From NCBI GenBank assembly GCA_035266225.1, contig DATFNV010000428.1, positions 1 through 33,893 of the forward strand: 33,893 nucleotides of DNA. Direction: 5' to 3'. The first letter of the stretch is position 1. Every line of letters begins with the position of its first letter. Below, piece after piece: positions 8,205 to 17,654 of this stretch. Source of the stretch: DATFNV01 sp035266225. GTDB taxonomy: Bacteria; Planctomycetota; Planctomycetia; Gemmatales; Gemmataceae. The notes beneath the pieces were generated by a model, which was not told where the DNA came from, searched no databases, and saw only the letters and a program-made list of their open reading frames with translations. The position numbers and the translations under genes were made by a program.

Positions 8205-8497
8205 GACGGGCTTCAAGCCGAGGCCCTCGACCCCCCTGACATCGGTGCCGGCCAGGGAAGGAACGGGACGCGAACCTCTGCCGCCCCAGGCCCAGGTTCA
8301 GCATCGGTGGCGCTTCCCCTTTTCCCAGCCCCGTTCCGTTAACTGGCCCGGGACGGGCCCGACGGTGGTGGTTGCCCATTCGGACAGCGAGGCGCGTTCG
8401 GCCCGGCGGACGTTCGACCGGGTCAGCCGCGGCGGTCTGCGCAGCCCGCCGCACGGTCAGGAGGCCCCATCCAGTGCCTGTAGCTTCAACAACGATC

Positions 8498-8938
8498 ATG
8501 ACTTCTCCCCGCGAGGTCGGCCCTTCTTCCACCGTGGACGTCGTGATCCCGAGTGATCCCGCCGAGGCCCGGGTCGTGCAGGAGCAAATCGAGCGCTTGC
8601 TTCGCGCTCACCACGCCAGCGAGAAGGAGATCTTCGGCATCCGCCTCGCCCTCGAAGAGGCCCTCGTCAACGCCATCAAGCACGGCAACCAGATGGACCG
8701 CTCCAAGAAGGTGACGGTCGTCTCCGTCGTCCACGCCGAGCGCATCGAGATCCACATCACCGACGAGGGGAGTGGCTTCGACCCCGGCGACGTGCCCGAC
8801 CCCACCGCCGTCGAGAACATCGAGCGCCCCTGCGGCCGCGGCCTGATGCTCATGCGCCACTACATGACCGAGGTCAGTTTCAGCGGCCGCGGTAACTCCG
8901 TCCGCATGGCCAAGGTGCTCCGCAACGGTAAGAAGTGA
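8498..8938 (+). CDS. RsbW/SpoIIAB-like anti-sigma kinase (HATPase_c_2)
   Basis: ATG 8498 gives 146 residues; longer in-frame starts are possible, but the upstream sequence has no homology-like content. It is a GHKL ATPase with N box LALEEALVNAIKHGN (about residues 51-65), G1 box DEGSGFDP and G2 box CGRGLMLMR. It ends with the SFSGRGNSVRM.K strand usual for RsbW-like proteins. Such proteins bind a sigma factor and phosphorylate their STAS antagonist on serine; the STAS protein encoded just upstream is the obvious partner. The protein is soluble. Whether it controls a sigma factor or another target cannot be told from this window. Confidence 0.9.
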   Translation: MTSPREVGPSSTVDVVIPSDPAEARVVQEQIERLLRAHHASEKEIFGIRLALEEALVNAIKHGNQMDRSKKVTVVSVVHAERIEIHITDEGSGFDPGDVPDPTAVENIERPCGRGLMLMRHYMTEVSFSGRGNSVRMAKVLRNGKK

Positions 8939-8940
8939 TC

Positions 8941-9013
8941 GTTTAGCCGCCGCCCTCGATTTATCGTTTCGCGAACCGATGAATCCGCGCCGCCCCGAGG
9001 GCGGCGGCTAAAC
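8941..9013. repeat. Palindromic intergenic element (GTTTAGCCGCCGCCCTCG)
   Basis: Perfect 18-nt arms at 8941-8958 and 8996-9013 surround a 37-nt spacer. The element fills the gap between the RsbW-like gene and mutS and belongs to the same style as the palindromes at 11518, 20697, 27837 and 33096. It could form a long stem in RNA and separate the two transcripts. Confidence 0.75.
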
Positions 9014-9024
9014 AGAGTCCCTCC

Positions 9025-11514
9025 ATGACGACACCGATGATGCAGCAGTACCGGGAGGCGAAATCGCGCCACCCCGGGATGCTCCTGTTCTTCCGCAACG
9101 GCGACTTCTACGAACTCTTTGAGGAAGACGCGGAACTCGGCTCGCGCCTGCTCGGCATCGCGCTGACCCGGCGCGACAAGGAAATCCCGATGGCGGGGGT
9201 GCCGCACCACGCCCTCGACCGCTATCTCGCCAGGCTACTCCAGGCCGGGCACCGCGTCGCCATCTGCGAGCAGGTCGAGGAGGCTTCCCAGGCCAAGGGG
9301 CTTATCCGCCGCGAAGTCACCCGCGTCGTCACCCCGGGCACACTCACCGAAGACAACCTGCTCGACCCGCGCCGCTCCAACCACCTCGTCGCCGTGGCGG
9401 CGGCCGGTGACACCGTCGGCCTGGCCTGGGTGGAGCTATCGACCGGGCAGTTCCAGGCGGCCGACGTGTCCTGGCAACGCCTCGCCGACGAGCTGGGCCG
9501 GCTGGCCCCCGCCGAATGCCTCACGTCCGAGGACGGCCCCGCCCACCTCGGCGCGCGCCTGCGCGAGGCGGCGCCGGCGACGGCGCTGACCGCCCGCCCC
9601 GGCTGGACCTTCGACGCCAACACCGCCCGCGCCGCCCTGTTTCATCACTTCGGCGTCAACACCCTCGCCGGCTTCGGCTTCGACGACACCCAGGCCTGCC
9701 TCGTCGCCGCGGGGGCGCTGCTGCTGTACGTTCAGGAGACACTCAAGGCGAGTCTTGGCCACCTTAGCCGGCTGCGGCCGTACCGCCAGGATCGCTTCCT
9801 GTTCCTCGACGAGGTAACGCGCCGCAGCCTGGAGCTGACCCGCACCCTGCGCGACGGCCAGCGCGAGGGGTCGCTGCTGTCGGTCCTCGACCGCACCGTG
9901 ACGGCGATGGGGGCGCGGCTGCTGCAGGAATGGGTGGTGGCGCCGTTGGCCGAACGCCTCGCCATCGAGGCGCGGCTCGACGCCGTCGAGGAGCTAAAAG
10001 GGGAAGAGGGTTTGCGGGCGGAGCTGCGGCAGGCGCTGGGCGAGGCCTACGACCTCCAGCGGCTGACGGCGCGCGTCAGCACAGGCCGGGCGTCGCCGCG
10101 CGACCTGGCCGGCGTGCGCGACACGCTCCGCCTGCTGCCGCGGGTCAAGGCCAAAGTGACGGCCCGGCGCGCGCGCCTCTTGAACGACCTCGAAGGGCGC
10201 CTGGAGCTGTGCCCCGACCTGCGCGAGCTGCTCGACGGCGCCCTGGTGGACCAGCCGCCGGTCAACCCGCGCGAAGGGGGACTGGTCCGCCCCGGCTACG
10301 ACCCGGAACTCGACGAGCTGCACGCCATCACGCGCGACGGCAAGGACTGGATGACGCGCTTCCAGGCCGAGGAAATCACGCGCACCGGCATCCCGAGTTT
10401 GAAGGTCGGCTTCAACCAGGTCTTCGGCTACTACATCGAGATCACGCACACTCACGCCGGCCGAGTGCCCAGCGACTACCAGCGCAAGCAGACGCTCAAG
10501 AACGCGGAGCGCTACGTCACCGCGGAGCTGAAGGCGTACGAGGAGAAGGTGCTGACGGCCCAGGAGAAGATCCACCAGCGCGAGTACGACCTGTTCCTGA
10601 CGCTGCGCGACCGGGTGGCGGCGCAGACACAGCGGCTGCTGCAGACGGCGGAGGTGCTGGCGACGCTGGACGTGCTGGCGTCGCTGGCGGAGCTGGCGGT
10701 GTCGCGCGGCTACTGCCGGCCGGCGCTGTGCGACGAGCCGGTGCTGGAGATGGCCGACGGCCGCCATCCGGTGCTCGACGTGGTGCTGCCGCCGGGGACC
10801 TTCGTGCCCAACGACGTCGCCCTCGGGCCGGGGACGGGGAACCTGTGGGTGATTACAGGACCAAACATGTCCGGTAAATCGACATTTATCCGCCAGGTGG
10901 CGCTGCTGGCGCTGCTGACGCACATGGGCAGCCTGGTGCCGGCGCGGGAGGCGAAGGTGGGCGTCACCGACCGCATCTTCACGCGCGTCGGCTCCAGCGA
11001 CAACCTGTCGGGTGGGCAGAGCACGTTCATGGTGGAGATGACGGAGGCGGCCAATATCCTGAACAACGCGACGGGGCGCAGCCTGGTGATCCTGGACGAG
11101 ATCGGCCGCGGCACCAGCACCTACGACGGCGTGTCGTTGGCCTGGGCCATCACCGAGTACCTGCACGACCGCGTCGCCTGCCGCGCCCTCTTTGCCACCC
11201 ACTACCACGAGCTGGCCCAGCTCGCCGACAAGCTGCCGGGCCTGCGCAACTACAACGTGGTGGTGCGCGAGTGGCAGGACGAGATCGTCTTCCTGCATAA
11301 AATTGCGGCCGGCAGCGCCGACAAGAGCTACGGTATTCATGTCGCGCGCCTGGCGGGGGTGCCGGAGGAGGTGCTCGGCCGGGCGAAGGAGGTGCTGGCC
11401 GAGTTGGAGTCGCACCCGATGTCGCTGCGCGAACGGCCGACCGCCCCCGGCCGCCGCCGCCGCCGCGAGCGCGACGCGCAACCGACGCTGTTCGACAGCG
11501 TGGGCGACCCATGA
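9025..11514 (+). CDS. mutS: DNA mismatch repair protein MutS
   Basis: The 829-residue protein covers the full MutS architecture. The N-terminal mismatch-binding domain has the Phe-x-Glu wedge (Phe28, Glu30 in GDFYELFEED). Connector, core/lever and clamp domains follow. The C-terminal ABC ATPase has Walker A TGPNMSGKST (Lys618), a LSGGQSTFMVEM signature and Walker B VILDEIGRGTSTYDG, then FATHYHEL. It binds mispaired DNA and recruits MutL for repair. It is slightly shorter than E. coli MutS, with a compact arginine-rich C-terminus ending PTLFDSVGDP. mutL is not in the window. The downstream cupin gene follows on the same strand after a palindrome. Confidence 0.98.
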   Translation: MTTPMMQQYREAKSRHPGMLLFFRNGDFYELFEEDAELGSRLLGIALTRRDKEIPMAGVPHHALDRYLARLLQAGHRVAICEQVEEASQAKGLIRREVTRVVTPGTLTEDNLLDPRRSNHLVAVAAAGDTVGLAWVELSTGQFQAADVSWQRLADELGRLAPAECLTSEDGPAHLGARLREAAPATALTARPGWTFDANTARAALFHHFGVNTLAGFGFDDTQACLVAAGALLLYVQETLKASLGHLSRLRPYRQDRFLFLDEVTRRSLELTRTLRDGQREGSLLSVLDRTVTAMGARLLQEWVVAPLAERLAIEARLDAVEELKGEEGLRAELRQALGEAYDLQRLTARVSTGRASPRDLAGVRDTLRLLPRVKAKVTARRARLLNDLEGRLELCPDLRELLDGALVDQPPVNPREGGLVRPGYDPELDELHAITRDGKDWMTRFQAEEITRTGIPSLKVGFNQVFGYYIEITHTHAGRVPSDYQRKQTLKNAERYVTAELKAYEEKVLTAQEKIHQREYDLFLTLRDRVAAQTQRLLQTAEVLATLDVLASLAELAVSRGYCRPALCDEPVLEMADGRHPVLDVVLPPGTFVPNDVALGPGTGNLWVITGPNMSGKSTFIRQVALLALLTHMGSLVPAREAKVGVTDRIFTRVGSSDNLSGGQSTFMVEMTEAANILNNATGRSLVILDEIGRGTSTYDGVSLAWAITEYLHDRVACRALFATHYHELAQLADKLPGLRNYNVVVREWQDEIVFLHKIAAGSADKSYGIHVARLAGVPEEVLGRAKEVLAELESHPMSLRERPTAPGRRRRRERDAQPTLFDSVGDP

Positions 11515-11517
11515 ATA

Positions 11518-11557
11518 GCCGCTTGCGGCTTCGCAACACTGCGAAGCCGCAAGCGGC
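11518..11557. repeat. Perfect 18-bp palindrome after mutS
   Basis: Arms 11518-11535 (GCCGCTTGCGGCTTCGCA) and 11540-11557 pair perfectly around the 4-nt loop ACAC, 3 nt after the mutS stop codon. It may serve as a terminator-like hairpin. It shares the GCCGCTTGCGGCTT core with the elements at 20697 and 33096. Confidence 0.8.
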
Positions 11558-11573
11558 CGGATCGGAGTATTCG

Positions 11574-12065
11574 ATGGAATTTCGTCCCGGCGAGATCGAG
11601 GGGGTCATCTGGCGGCCCCTGAAGAAGTTCCACGACTCGCGCGGCTGGTTGTGCGAGCTGTTCCGGCACGACGAGCTGCCGGCGGAATTCCACCCCGTGA
11701 TGGCCTACATCTCCATGACCGAGCCGGGCGTGGCGCGCGGCCCGCACGAGCACATCGACCAGAGCGACTGCTTCTGCTTCCTGGGGCCGTCGAACTTCAA
11801 GGTGTACCTGTGGGACAACCGCAAGGACTCGCCGACCTGCGGCGTCGCACAGACCGACGTCGTCGGCGCCGACAAGCCGGCGCTGCTGGTCGTCCCGCCC
11901 GGCGTCGTTCACGCGTACAAGAACGTCGGCCGCGAGCCGGGGATCGTCTTCAACTGCCCCAACCGCCTGTACAAGGGTTGGAACCGCAAGGGATGGATTC
12001 CGGGCCAGGGCGTCGATGAGGTCCGTCACGAAGACGACGCGGGGAGCCGCTTCCGGCTAGACTGA
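11574..12065 (+). CDS. RmlC-like cupin (dTDP-sugar 3,5-epimerase family)
   Basis: The protein has 163 residues from ATG 11574. An in-frame ATG at 11511 overlaps the mutS stop, but its use would translate the palindrome, so it is rejected. Family features include FHDSRGWLCELFR at residues 20-32, the cupin strand with the histidines ARGPHEHIDQSD, and VVPPGVVHAYKN. dTDP-4-dehydrorhamnose 3,5-epimerases make dTDP-L-rhamnose precursors using a catalytic His in this region. The usual RGLHYQ motif is replaced by RGPHEH, so the reaction may differ (another sugar epimerase or isomerase, or a WxcM-like function). No other nucleotide-sugar genes are adjacent. Confidence 0.75.
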   Translation: MEFRPGEIEGVIWRPLKKFHDSRGWLCELFRHDELPAEFHPVMAYISMTEPGVARGPHEHIDQSDCFCFLGPSNFKVYLWDNRKDSPTCGVAQTDVVGADKPALLVVPPGVVHAYKNVGREPGIVFNCPNRLYKGWNRKGWIPGQGVDEVRHEDDAGSRFRLD

Positions 12066-12131
12066 CGGCGCTGGCGAGGCGGTTGGCCGGTTGGTAGAAT
12101 CACACAATGGTCGCCCCAAGGAGCCCGAGTC

Positions 12132-12380
12132 ATGACTGCCGACGAGATGCGGCCGCTGATCAAGCGGGACGAGAGTTTCAGGCCGTTCCGGGTGACGCTC
12201 AAGGACGGGCGAACCTTTGAGATCAAGGATCCCTGGCTCGTGATCGCCCCGGACGACTTCTTCGTCATCGGCATCCCCATGCCCGAGGATCCGACATCGG
12301 GCATCGCCGACCACTTCGTGCATGCCGATTGGTCCCGGATAACGAAAGTAGAGTTCCTGGAGCCCGCCGTATCGGCTTGA
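12132..12380 (+). CDS. Small 'PFRPFRV' family protein, copy 1
   Basis: The 82-residue protein starts MTADEMRPLI after a good ribosome-binding site (AAGGAG at 12118-12123). The core ESFRPFRVTLKDGRTFEIKDP, then VIAPDDFFVIGIP and a final ITKVEFLE, form a small all-beta-looking fold. Members of this family are abundant in planctomycetes as short hypothetical proteins and I know no function for them. A divergent paralogue follows 13 nt downstream and a broken third copy lies at 12839. Confidence 0.8.
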   Translation: MTADEMRPLIKRDESFRPFRVTLKDGRTFEIKDPWLVIAPDDFFVIGIPMPEDPTSGIADHFVHADWSRITKVEFLEPAVSA

Positions 12381-12393
12381 GGAACGTGCCCCG

Positions 12394-12654
12394 ATGCGTG
12401 CCGATACCCTACGCGAATGGATCAGGCAGATCCCGTTTCGGGCCTTTCGCCTGCATTTGACGAACGGCGTCACCTTTGACGTTCGGCATCCCGAACAAGC
12501 CAGCGTTAGCCGTGACCGGATCACGTTGGCGGGGAGCGAACCGTCCAGCAATTCCTCGACCGGCGCCGCTCCGTTTCGGAACATCGATGTGGCCCTGCTG
12601 CACATCACCTACATCGAGACGATTCCCGTCACCCCGTCGCCATCGGTGAATTGA
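12394..12654 (+). CDS. Small 'PFRAFRL' family protein, copy 2
   Basis: The 86-residue protein (MRADTLREWIRQIPFRAFRL) shares the layout of its upstream neighbour: PFRAFRLHLTNGVTFDVRHPEQ, then a variable middle, then LLHITYIETI. The two are distant paralogues and probably co-transcribed, being 13 nt apart. There is no signal peptide or membrane segment. Function is unknown. Confidence 0.75.
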   Translation: MRADTLREWIRQIPFRAFRLHLTNGVTFDVRHPEQASVSRDRITLAGSEPSSNSSTGAAPFRNIDVALLHITYIETIPVTPSPSVN

Positions 12655-12761
12655 AGTCCACGCGCGGCCGGCATCACGGCGCGGCCGTCCGATCGGCTTG
12701 CGTTGCGGAGCATCCAGCGACACGGACCTGGTCGGCGTTACAAAGCCGAGCCTCCCTCCCT

Positions 12762-12895
12762 GGCTAGACTCACGGCGCTGGCGAGGGGGTTGGCCGGTTG
12801 TTAGAATGGCACAGTTGTCGCCCCAGGAAGCCCGAGTCATGACTGCCGACGAGATGCGGCCGCTGATCGAGCGGGACCAGAGTTTCAAGCCGTTC
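12762..12895 (+). repeat. Direct repeat copy of 12055-12188
   Basis: This 134-nt block repeats 12055-12188 without gaps at a 707-nt offset. It includes the last codons of the cupin gene, the spacer with its TAGAAT box, the ribosome-binding site and the first 19 codons of the copy-1 small gene. Scattered substitutions show the duplication is not very recent. The rest of 12655-12958 contains only the broken gene at 12839. Confidence 0.85.
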
Positions 12896-12925
12896 AAAGC
12901 GAACGGTGTCGGCTCGCGTTCCTGA
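12839..12925 (+). pseudogene. Truncated third copy of the small family gene
   Basis: It begins MTADEMRPLIERDQSFKPF, nearly identical to copy 1, then loses similarity after 12895 and stops after 28 residues (KANGVGSRS). The beta core is absent, so no functional product is expected. The next gene, a DUF4058 protein, begins 33 nt downstream and may use its upstream signals. Confidence 0.7.
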
Positions 12926-12958
12926 CACGGCAGCAGGAGGTAGCAGGGAGTCCGACTC

Positions 12959-13699
12959 ATGCCGCTGCGCGACCACTTCCGCCCGCCGTTGGATGACATG
13001 CGCCATTGGGAAGGTTTTCACGCGACCTGGCCCGTGATGATCGTGGCCCTGCTCCGCCGGAAGCTGCCCCGTCGCTATTTTGCCGGGCCGCGGGTCCATC
13101 CGGGATCGAGTGCCGAGATCGACGTGGCGACTTTCCACGACGAAGGCGAAGACGTGCTTGCGGTCGCCGACCCCAACGAGAACGGCGGCGGCATCGCGAC
13201 GGCGGTCTGGGCGCCGCCGCGGCCCACGCTCGCCGTCGTCACCGACCTCCCGGCCCAGGACGTCTACGAGGTACGAGTCTACGACGAGAAGCGCCACAGC
13301 CGTCTCGTGGCCGCCGTCGAGATCGTCAGCCCGGCCAACAAGGATCGCCCGGAGCATCGACGTGCCTTCGTCTCCAAGTGCGCCGGCTTGCTTCAAGAGC
13401 GAGTCTCCGTCGTCATCATCGATCCGGTGACGACTCGCACCCAGAACCTGTACGGCGAATTGCTCGATCTGATCGGGCGATCCGACCCGGGCCTGAGTCC
13501 CGAACCGCCGCCCCTGTACACCGTCGCCTGCCGCATGACGAAGCGCGAGAACGAGTGGCTGCTGGAGACGTGGGCACAGGCCCTGGGCATCGGGCGACCG
13601 CTGCCGACCGTGCCGCTATGGCTCGCCGACGACCTCGTGGTGCCCCTGGAGCTGGAGGCGAGTTACGAGGAGAGTTGCAGCATCCTCAACATCCCTTAG
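12959..13699 (+). CDS. DUF4058 family protein
   Basis: The 246-residue protein starts MPLRDHFRPPLDDMRHWEGFH, the typical DUF4058 opening, followed by WPVMIVALLRRKLP, VYEVRVYDE.....LVAAVEIVSPANKDRP near residue 120, and SVVIIDPVTTR. The E-I-V-S-P-A-N-K stretch and preceding acidic residues recall a PD-(D/E)XK-like fold (E-x-K type site). DUF4058 genes are strongly expanded in cyanobacteria and planctomycetes; no activity is established to my knowledge. It is soluble. It ends 17 nt from the convergent lipoprotein gene. Confidence 0.85.
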   Translation: MPLRDHFRPPLDDMRHWEGFHATWPVMIVALLRRKLPRRYFAGPRVHPGSSAEIDVATFHDEGEDVLAVADPNENGGGIATAVWAPPRPTLAVVTDLPAQDVYEVRVYDEKRHSRLVAAVEIVSPANKDRPEHRRAFVSKCAGLLQERVSVVIIDPVTTRTQNLYGELLDLIGRSDPGLSPEPPPLYTVACRMTKRENEWLLETWAQALGIGRPLPTVPLWLADDLVVPLELEASYEESCSILNIP

Positions 13700-13716
13700 C
13701 CGCACGCACGGCAGCC

Positions 13717-14325
13717 TCAGGACCGTCCTTTGGCAAGAGCAGCTCGCACGTAGCGTCCCTCGAACAGGCGCTTGGTGCGGTCGGTGAAGTTCTCCCCCTC
13801 GAAGCGGTCGATGACGGCGCCCGCGCCCGCGCGGCGCATGCGGAAACTGAACGACCCGATCTCCGACAGCTGCATCGTGAAGCTGCCGTCCTCGAAGAAG
13901 GTGTGCGAGCGCATCACGCCGGCCCCGTCGAGTTCCGGGATCGAGCGCGAGTCCGCGGTGAGGGCGGCGCCCGTCGCCTGGCAGATCAGGATATTCTGGC
14001 CGCTCAAACTCCACTGACCTTGCACGTAGAACGCCTCGCGCCCGCTGCCCTCCTCGACCACCGCGATGCGGATTGTCCGCTGGTCGAACGAGTAGCGCAC
14101 CCGCCCGCCGACCACCCGGCGCTCCCACGTCCCCTCGAGCAGCGCCAGGGGCAGGAAGCCGTTCTCGGGCGCCGGCTGGCCGTCCTGACTGCCCGGGCCG
14201 CGCACGCCGACCGGGCCGAGGGCGACCTCGGCGGAACTGGCCCCGCCGACCACTTCGGCGGGCGGGCGGGGGGCGCAGCCGGCAAGGAGGACGAGTCCCA
14301 GCACGGCCGGGATGAGGCGGCGCAT
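13717..14325 (-). CDS. Predicted lipoprotein, unknown function
   Basis: The 202-residue protein begins MRRLIPAVLGLVLLAGC, a clear lipobox with acylated Cys17, so it should be membrane-anchored outside the cytoplasm. The mature part has a low-complexity Ala/Gly/Pro stretch to about residue 55. A beta-rich domain follows (LLEGTWERRVVGG, RTIRIAVVEEG, FFEDGSFTMQLS), resembling lipocalin-like or stress-response domains of planctomycetes. No enzymatic motif is seen. It lies 105 nt downstream of zwf on the same strand and may share its transcript. Confidence 0.75.
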   Translation of the reverse strand: MRRLIPAVLGLVLLAGCAPRPPAEVVGGASSAEVALGPVGVRGPGSQDGQPAPENGFLPLALLEGTWERRVVGGRVRYSFDQRTIRIAVVEEGSGREAFYVQGQWSLSGQNILICQATGAALTADSRSIPELDGAGVMRSHTFFEDGSFTMQLSEIGSFSFRMRRAGAGAVIDRFEGENFTDRTKRLFEGRYVRAALAKGRS

Positions 14326-14430
14326 GACCGCACCTCCGTTTTCGAGAGCCGAGTAGGGCTTGTGGAGGGGGGACGATAGCGAGGCCGCCCGGAAAAGGGA
14401 AGGGCAGAATTCGCCCCCGGCCCGACACCG

Positions 14431-15882
<1,452 letters not shown>

Positions 15883-15894
<12 letters not shown>

Positions 15895-16010
15895 TAGTCA
15901 TTCGTCATTAGCAGGAGCAGATCGGGGCTGAGCCACGGTACAATGCCTATTGTCGTGCGACGCCAGGCCGCTGGCTACGGACTAATGACTAATGACTAAT
16001 GACTAATGAC
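15883..16010. repeat. Inverted pair of heptamer arrays (GTCATTA / TAATGAC)
   Basis: Four GTCATTA units (one ends C) occupy 15883-15910 and four perfect TAATGAC units occupy 15983-16010. The two 28-nt arrays are reverse complements of each other, set exactly 100 nt apart. They flank the divergent start region of zwf and the binding-protein gene: the left array contains the zwf start codon and the right one ends 5 nt before the other ATG. They could be a repeated operator or a slippage-prone hairpin. Confidence 0.85.
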
Positions 16011-16015
16011 TTCTC

Positions 16016-17614
16016 ATGAGATGGCTCTTCCGCCCGTCGCTGCTGGTGCTGTTGTCGGTGGGGTTGGTCGTGGGCGCCGCGGTGCTGGTGCTCTGGCCGC
16101 GCTCGCAGGAGATCCGGGCGGCGCCGCTGCAGGAGGACGAGTCGGAGATCGTCTGGTTGTACTCGGCGACGAACGAGTCGGCGTGGGAGCGCTTCGTTAC
16201 CGCCGTCAGCCGGGCGGCGGAACAGTTGCGCGCCGCCCAGCCCGGTGTTGAGGTGGTCAGTTCGGGTGACGACAGCTTCCCGCGGCACACTTCCTCGCAT
16301 CCCGAGGTGGCGGTGCGGGTGCGGAGTGGGTCGGCGCGACTGGTGTTTCGGTGGTACAAGCTGGCCAGCGACCAGAAGACCGATCAGTGGGTGGCGGCGC
16401 TGCTGAACGGCTCACGCCGGCCGCCGCTGGCCATCCTCGGCGGCAGCTCCAGCGAGCAGGCCAAGGAGATCGCCCTCAGCCTCCAGCGCCGGGCCGGCTC
16501 CCCCCCGCGGCCGACCGCACCTCTGCTGCTGCTGACGACGGCGACGGCGGACCGCGTGTCGGTCGGCGACGGGGCCGGCGACGTGCCGCTCAACGAGCTG
16601 CACCGGGACCGCACCTTCCGCTTCTGTTTCACCAACCAGCAGATGGCCGCCGCCGTGACGGCCTTCGTCGCGACCCGGGAGGAGCTGCGCCCCGACACGG
16701 GCCCGTTCTACGTGGCCCAGTGGGAGGACGACGCCTACTCGCGCGACCTGACGGGCCGGTTCTGTGACGCCGTGCGCTCGCAGCTGGATCGGCCCGCGGC
16801 CGGGACGGGGGGGCAGTTCCAGATCCCGGTTTCCGAGATCATCGACTACAGCGTGGGCGGCTTCGACCAGCCCAACCGCTGGGAGGCGCCGGCGGTCGAG
16901 CGGCTGATGAAGGCCAAGGTCGAAGCGCACCCCAACCAGCAGCGGCCGCTCCTGGTGCTGGCGGCGCCGTCCTCGCAGCCGGCGCGGCGCTTCCTGCGCG
17001 GCCTGGCGCGGATCGCCCCGAGCGAGGCGCGGCGCTTCGTCGTCGTCACCGGCGACGCGCTGAGCTTCAACACCGTCTACCGTGACCGGAACGTCGTCTG
17101 GCCGATACAGGACCTGCCCTTTGAGTTGGTGTTCTTCTGCCACCGCAGCCCCGTCGATCCCGCCGCCGGCTTCCTGCGCGAGGACGCCCCCAACGTCGGC
17201 ATCACCGCGCCGGCCACGGGGACCGAGGACCTGCTCCTGTACGTGGACATCGTCGAGGCGCTGGTGCAGGCGGTCAACGAGGGCGGGGCGATGCCGGCCG
17301 GCGGGGCCGACTTGGGCGAGCGCCTGCGGCGGGCGCGCTGGCACGACGGCCGGGTCTCCTTCGGCGACGAGGGGCCGGCGCTGTTCGACGCCGACGGCAA
17401 CCGCCGCGGCGGGAGCGGGGAGCACGTCGTCTGGCTGCGGCCGGACGTCCAGAAGGACCCGCAACAGCGCCAACCGCCGCGCCCAGCCATCCGCGTGTTG
17501 CCGCACGCGACCCTCAAGGTATACGAGTTGCGCGGGGCGCCGGAGGAGGGCGGTCCGTGGCGGGAGCTGCCGGAACTCAGCGTCGATTACGACGAGGCGG
17601 GCACGGATCGGTGA
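16016..17614 (+). CDS. Membrane-anchored periplasmic-binding-like protein
   Basis: The 532-residue protein has an uncleaved or signal-type hydrophobic segment at residues 5-28 and a long extracytoplasmic part. Alternating strand/helix blocks (PPLAILGGSSSEQAKEIAL, GPFYVAQWEDDAYSRDL, PLLVLAAPSS, FVVVTGDALSFNT) resemble the type-1 periplasmic-binding or receptor ligand-binding fold, though identity to known binders is not evident. No ABC transporter is nearby. The next gene, 40 nt downstream, encodes a membrane histidine kinase with a short sensor domain. I infer that this protein senses or presents a ligand to that kinase. Confidence 0.65.
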   Translation: MRWLFRPSLLVLLSVGLVVGAAVLVLWPRSQEIRAAPLQEDESEIVWLYSATNESAWERFVTAVSRAAEQLRAAQPGVEVVSSGDDSFPRHTSSHPEVAVRVRSGSARLVFRWYKLASDQKTDQWVAALLNGSRRPPLAILGGSSSEQAKEIALSLQRRAGSPPRPTAPLLLLTTATADRVSVGDGAGDVPLNELHRDRTFRFCFTNQQMAAAVTAFVATREELRPDTGPFYVAQWEDDAYSRDLTGRFCDAVRSQLDRPAAGTGGQFQIPVSEIIDYSVGGFDQPNRWEAPAVERLMKAKVEAHPNQQRPLLVLAAPSSQPARRFLRGLARIAPSEARRFVVVTGDALSFNTVYRDRNVVWPIQDLPFELVFFCHRSPVDPAAGFLREDAPNVGITAPATGTEDLLLYVDIVEALVQAVNEGGAMPAGGADLGERLRRARWHDGRVSFGDEGPALFDADGNRRGGSGEHVVWLRPDVQKDPQQRQPPRPAIRVLPHATLKVYELRGAPEEGGPWRELPELSVDYDEAGTDR

Positions 17615-17654
17615 GCCGACCGACGGCCCGGGGCCCGTGGGGTTCGAGTCCACC

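Noticed and set aside
8185..8497. Possible small RNA or gene in the 313-nt gap before the RsbW-like gene
   Set aside because: Apart from one short hairpin I see no promoter, conserved motif or coding signal.
9994..11481. A 495-residue minus-strand open frame opposite mutS
   Set aside because: Antisense shadow of a clearly conserved mutS gene.
11511..11573. ATG overlapping the mutS stop as the cupin start
   Set aside because: It would translate the perfect palindrome at 11518-11557; ATG 11574 gives the expected N-terminus.
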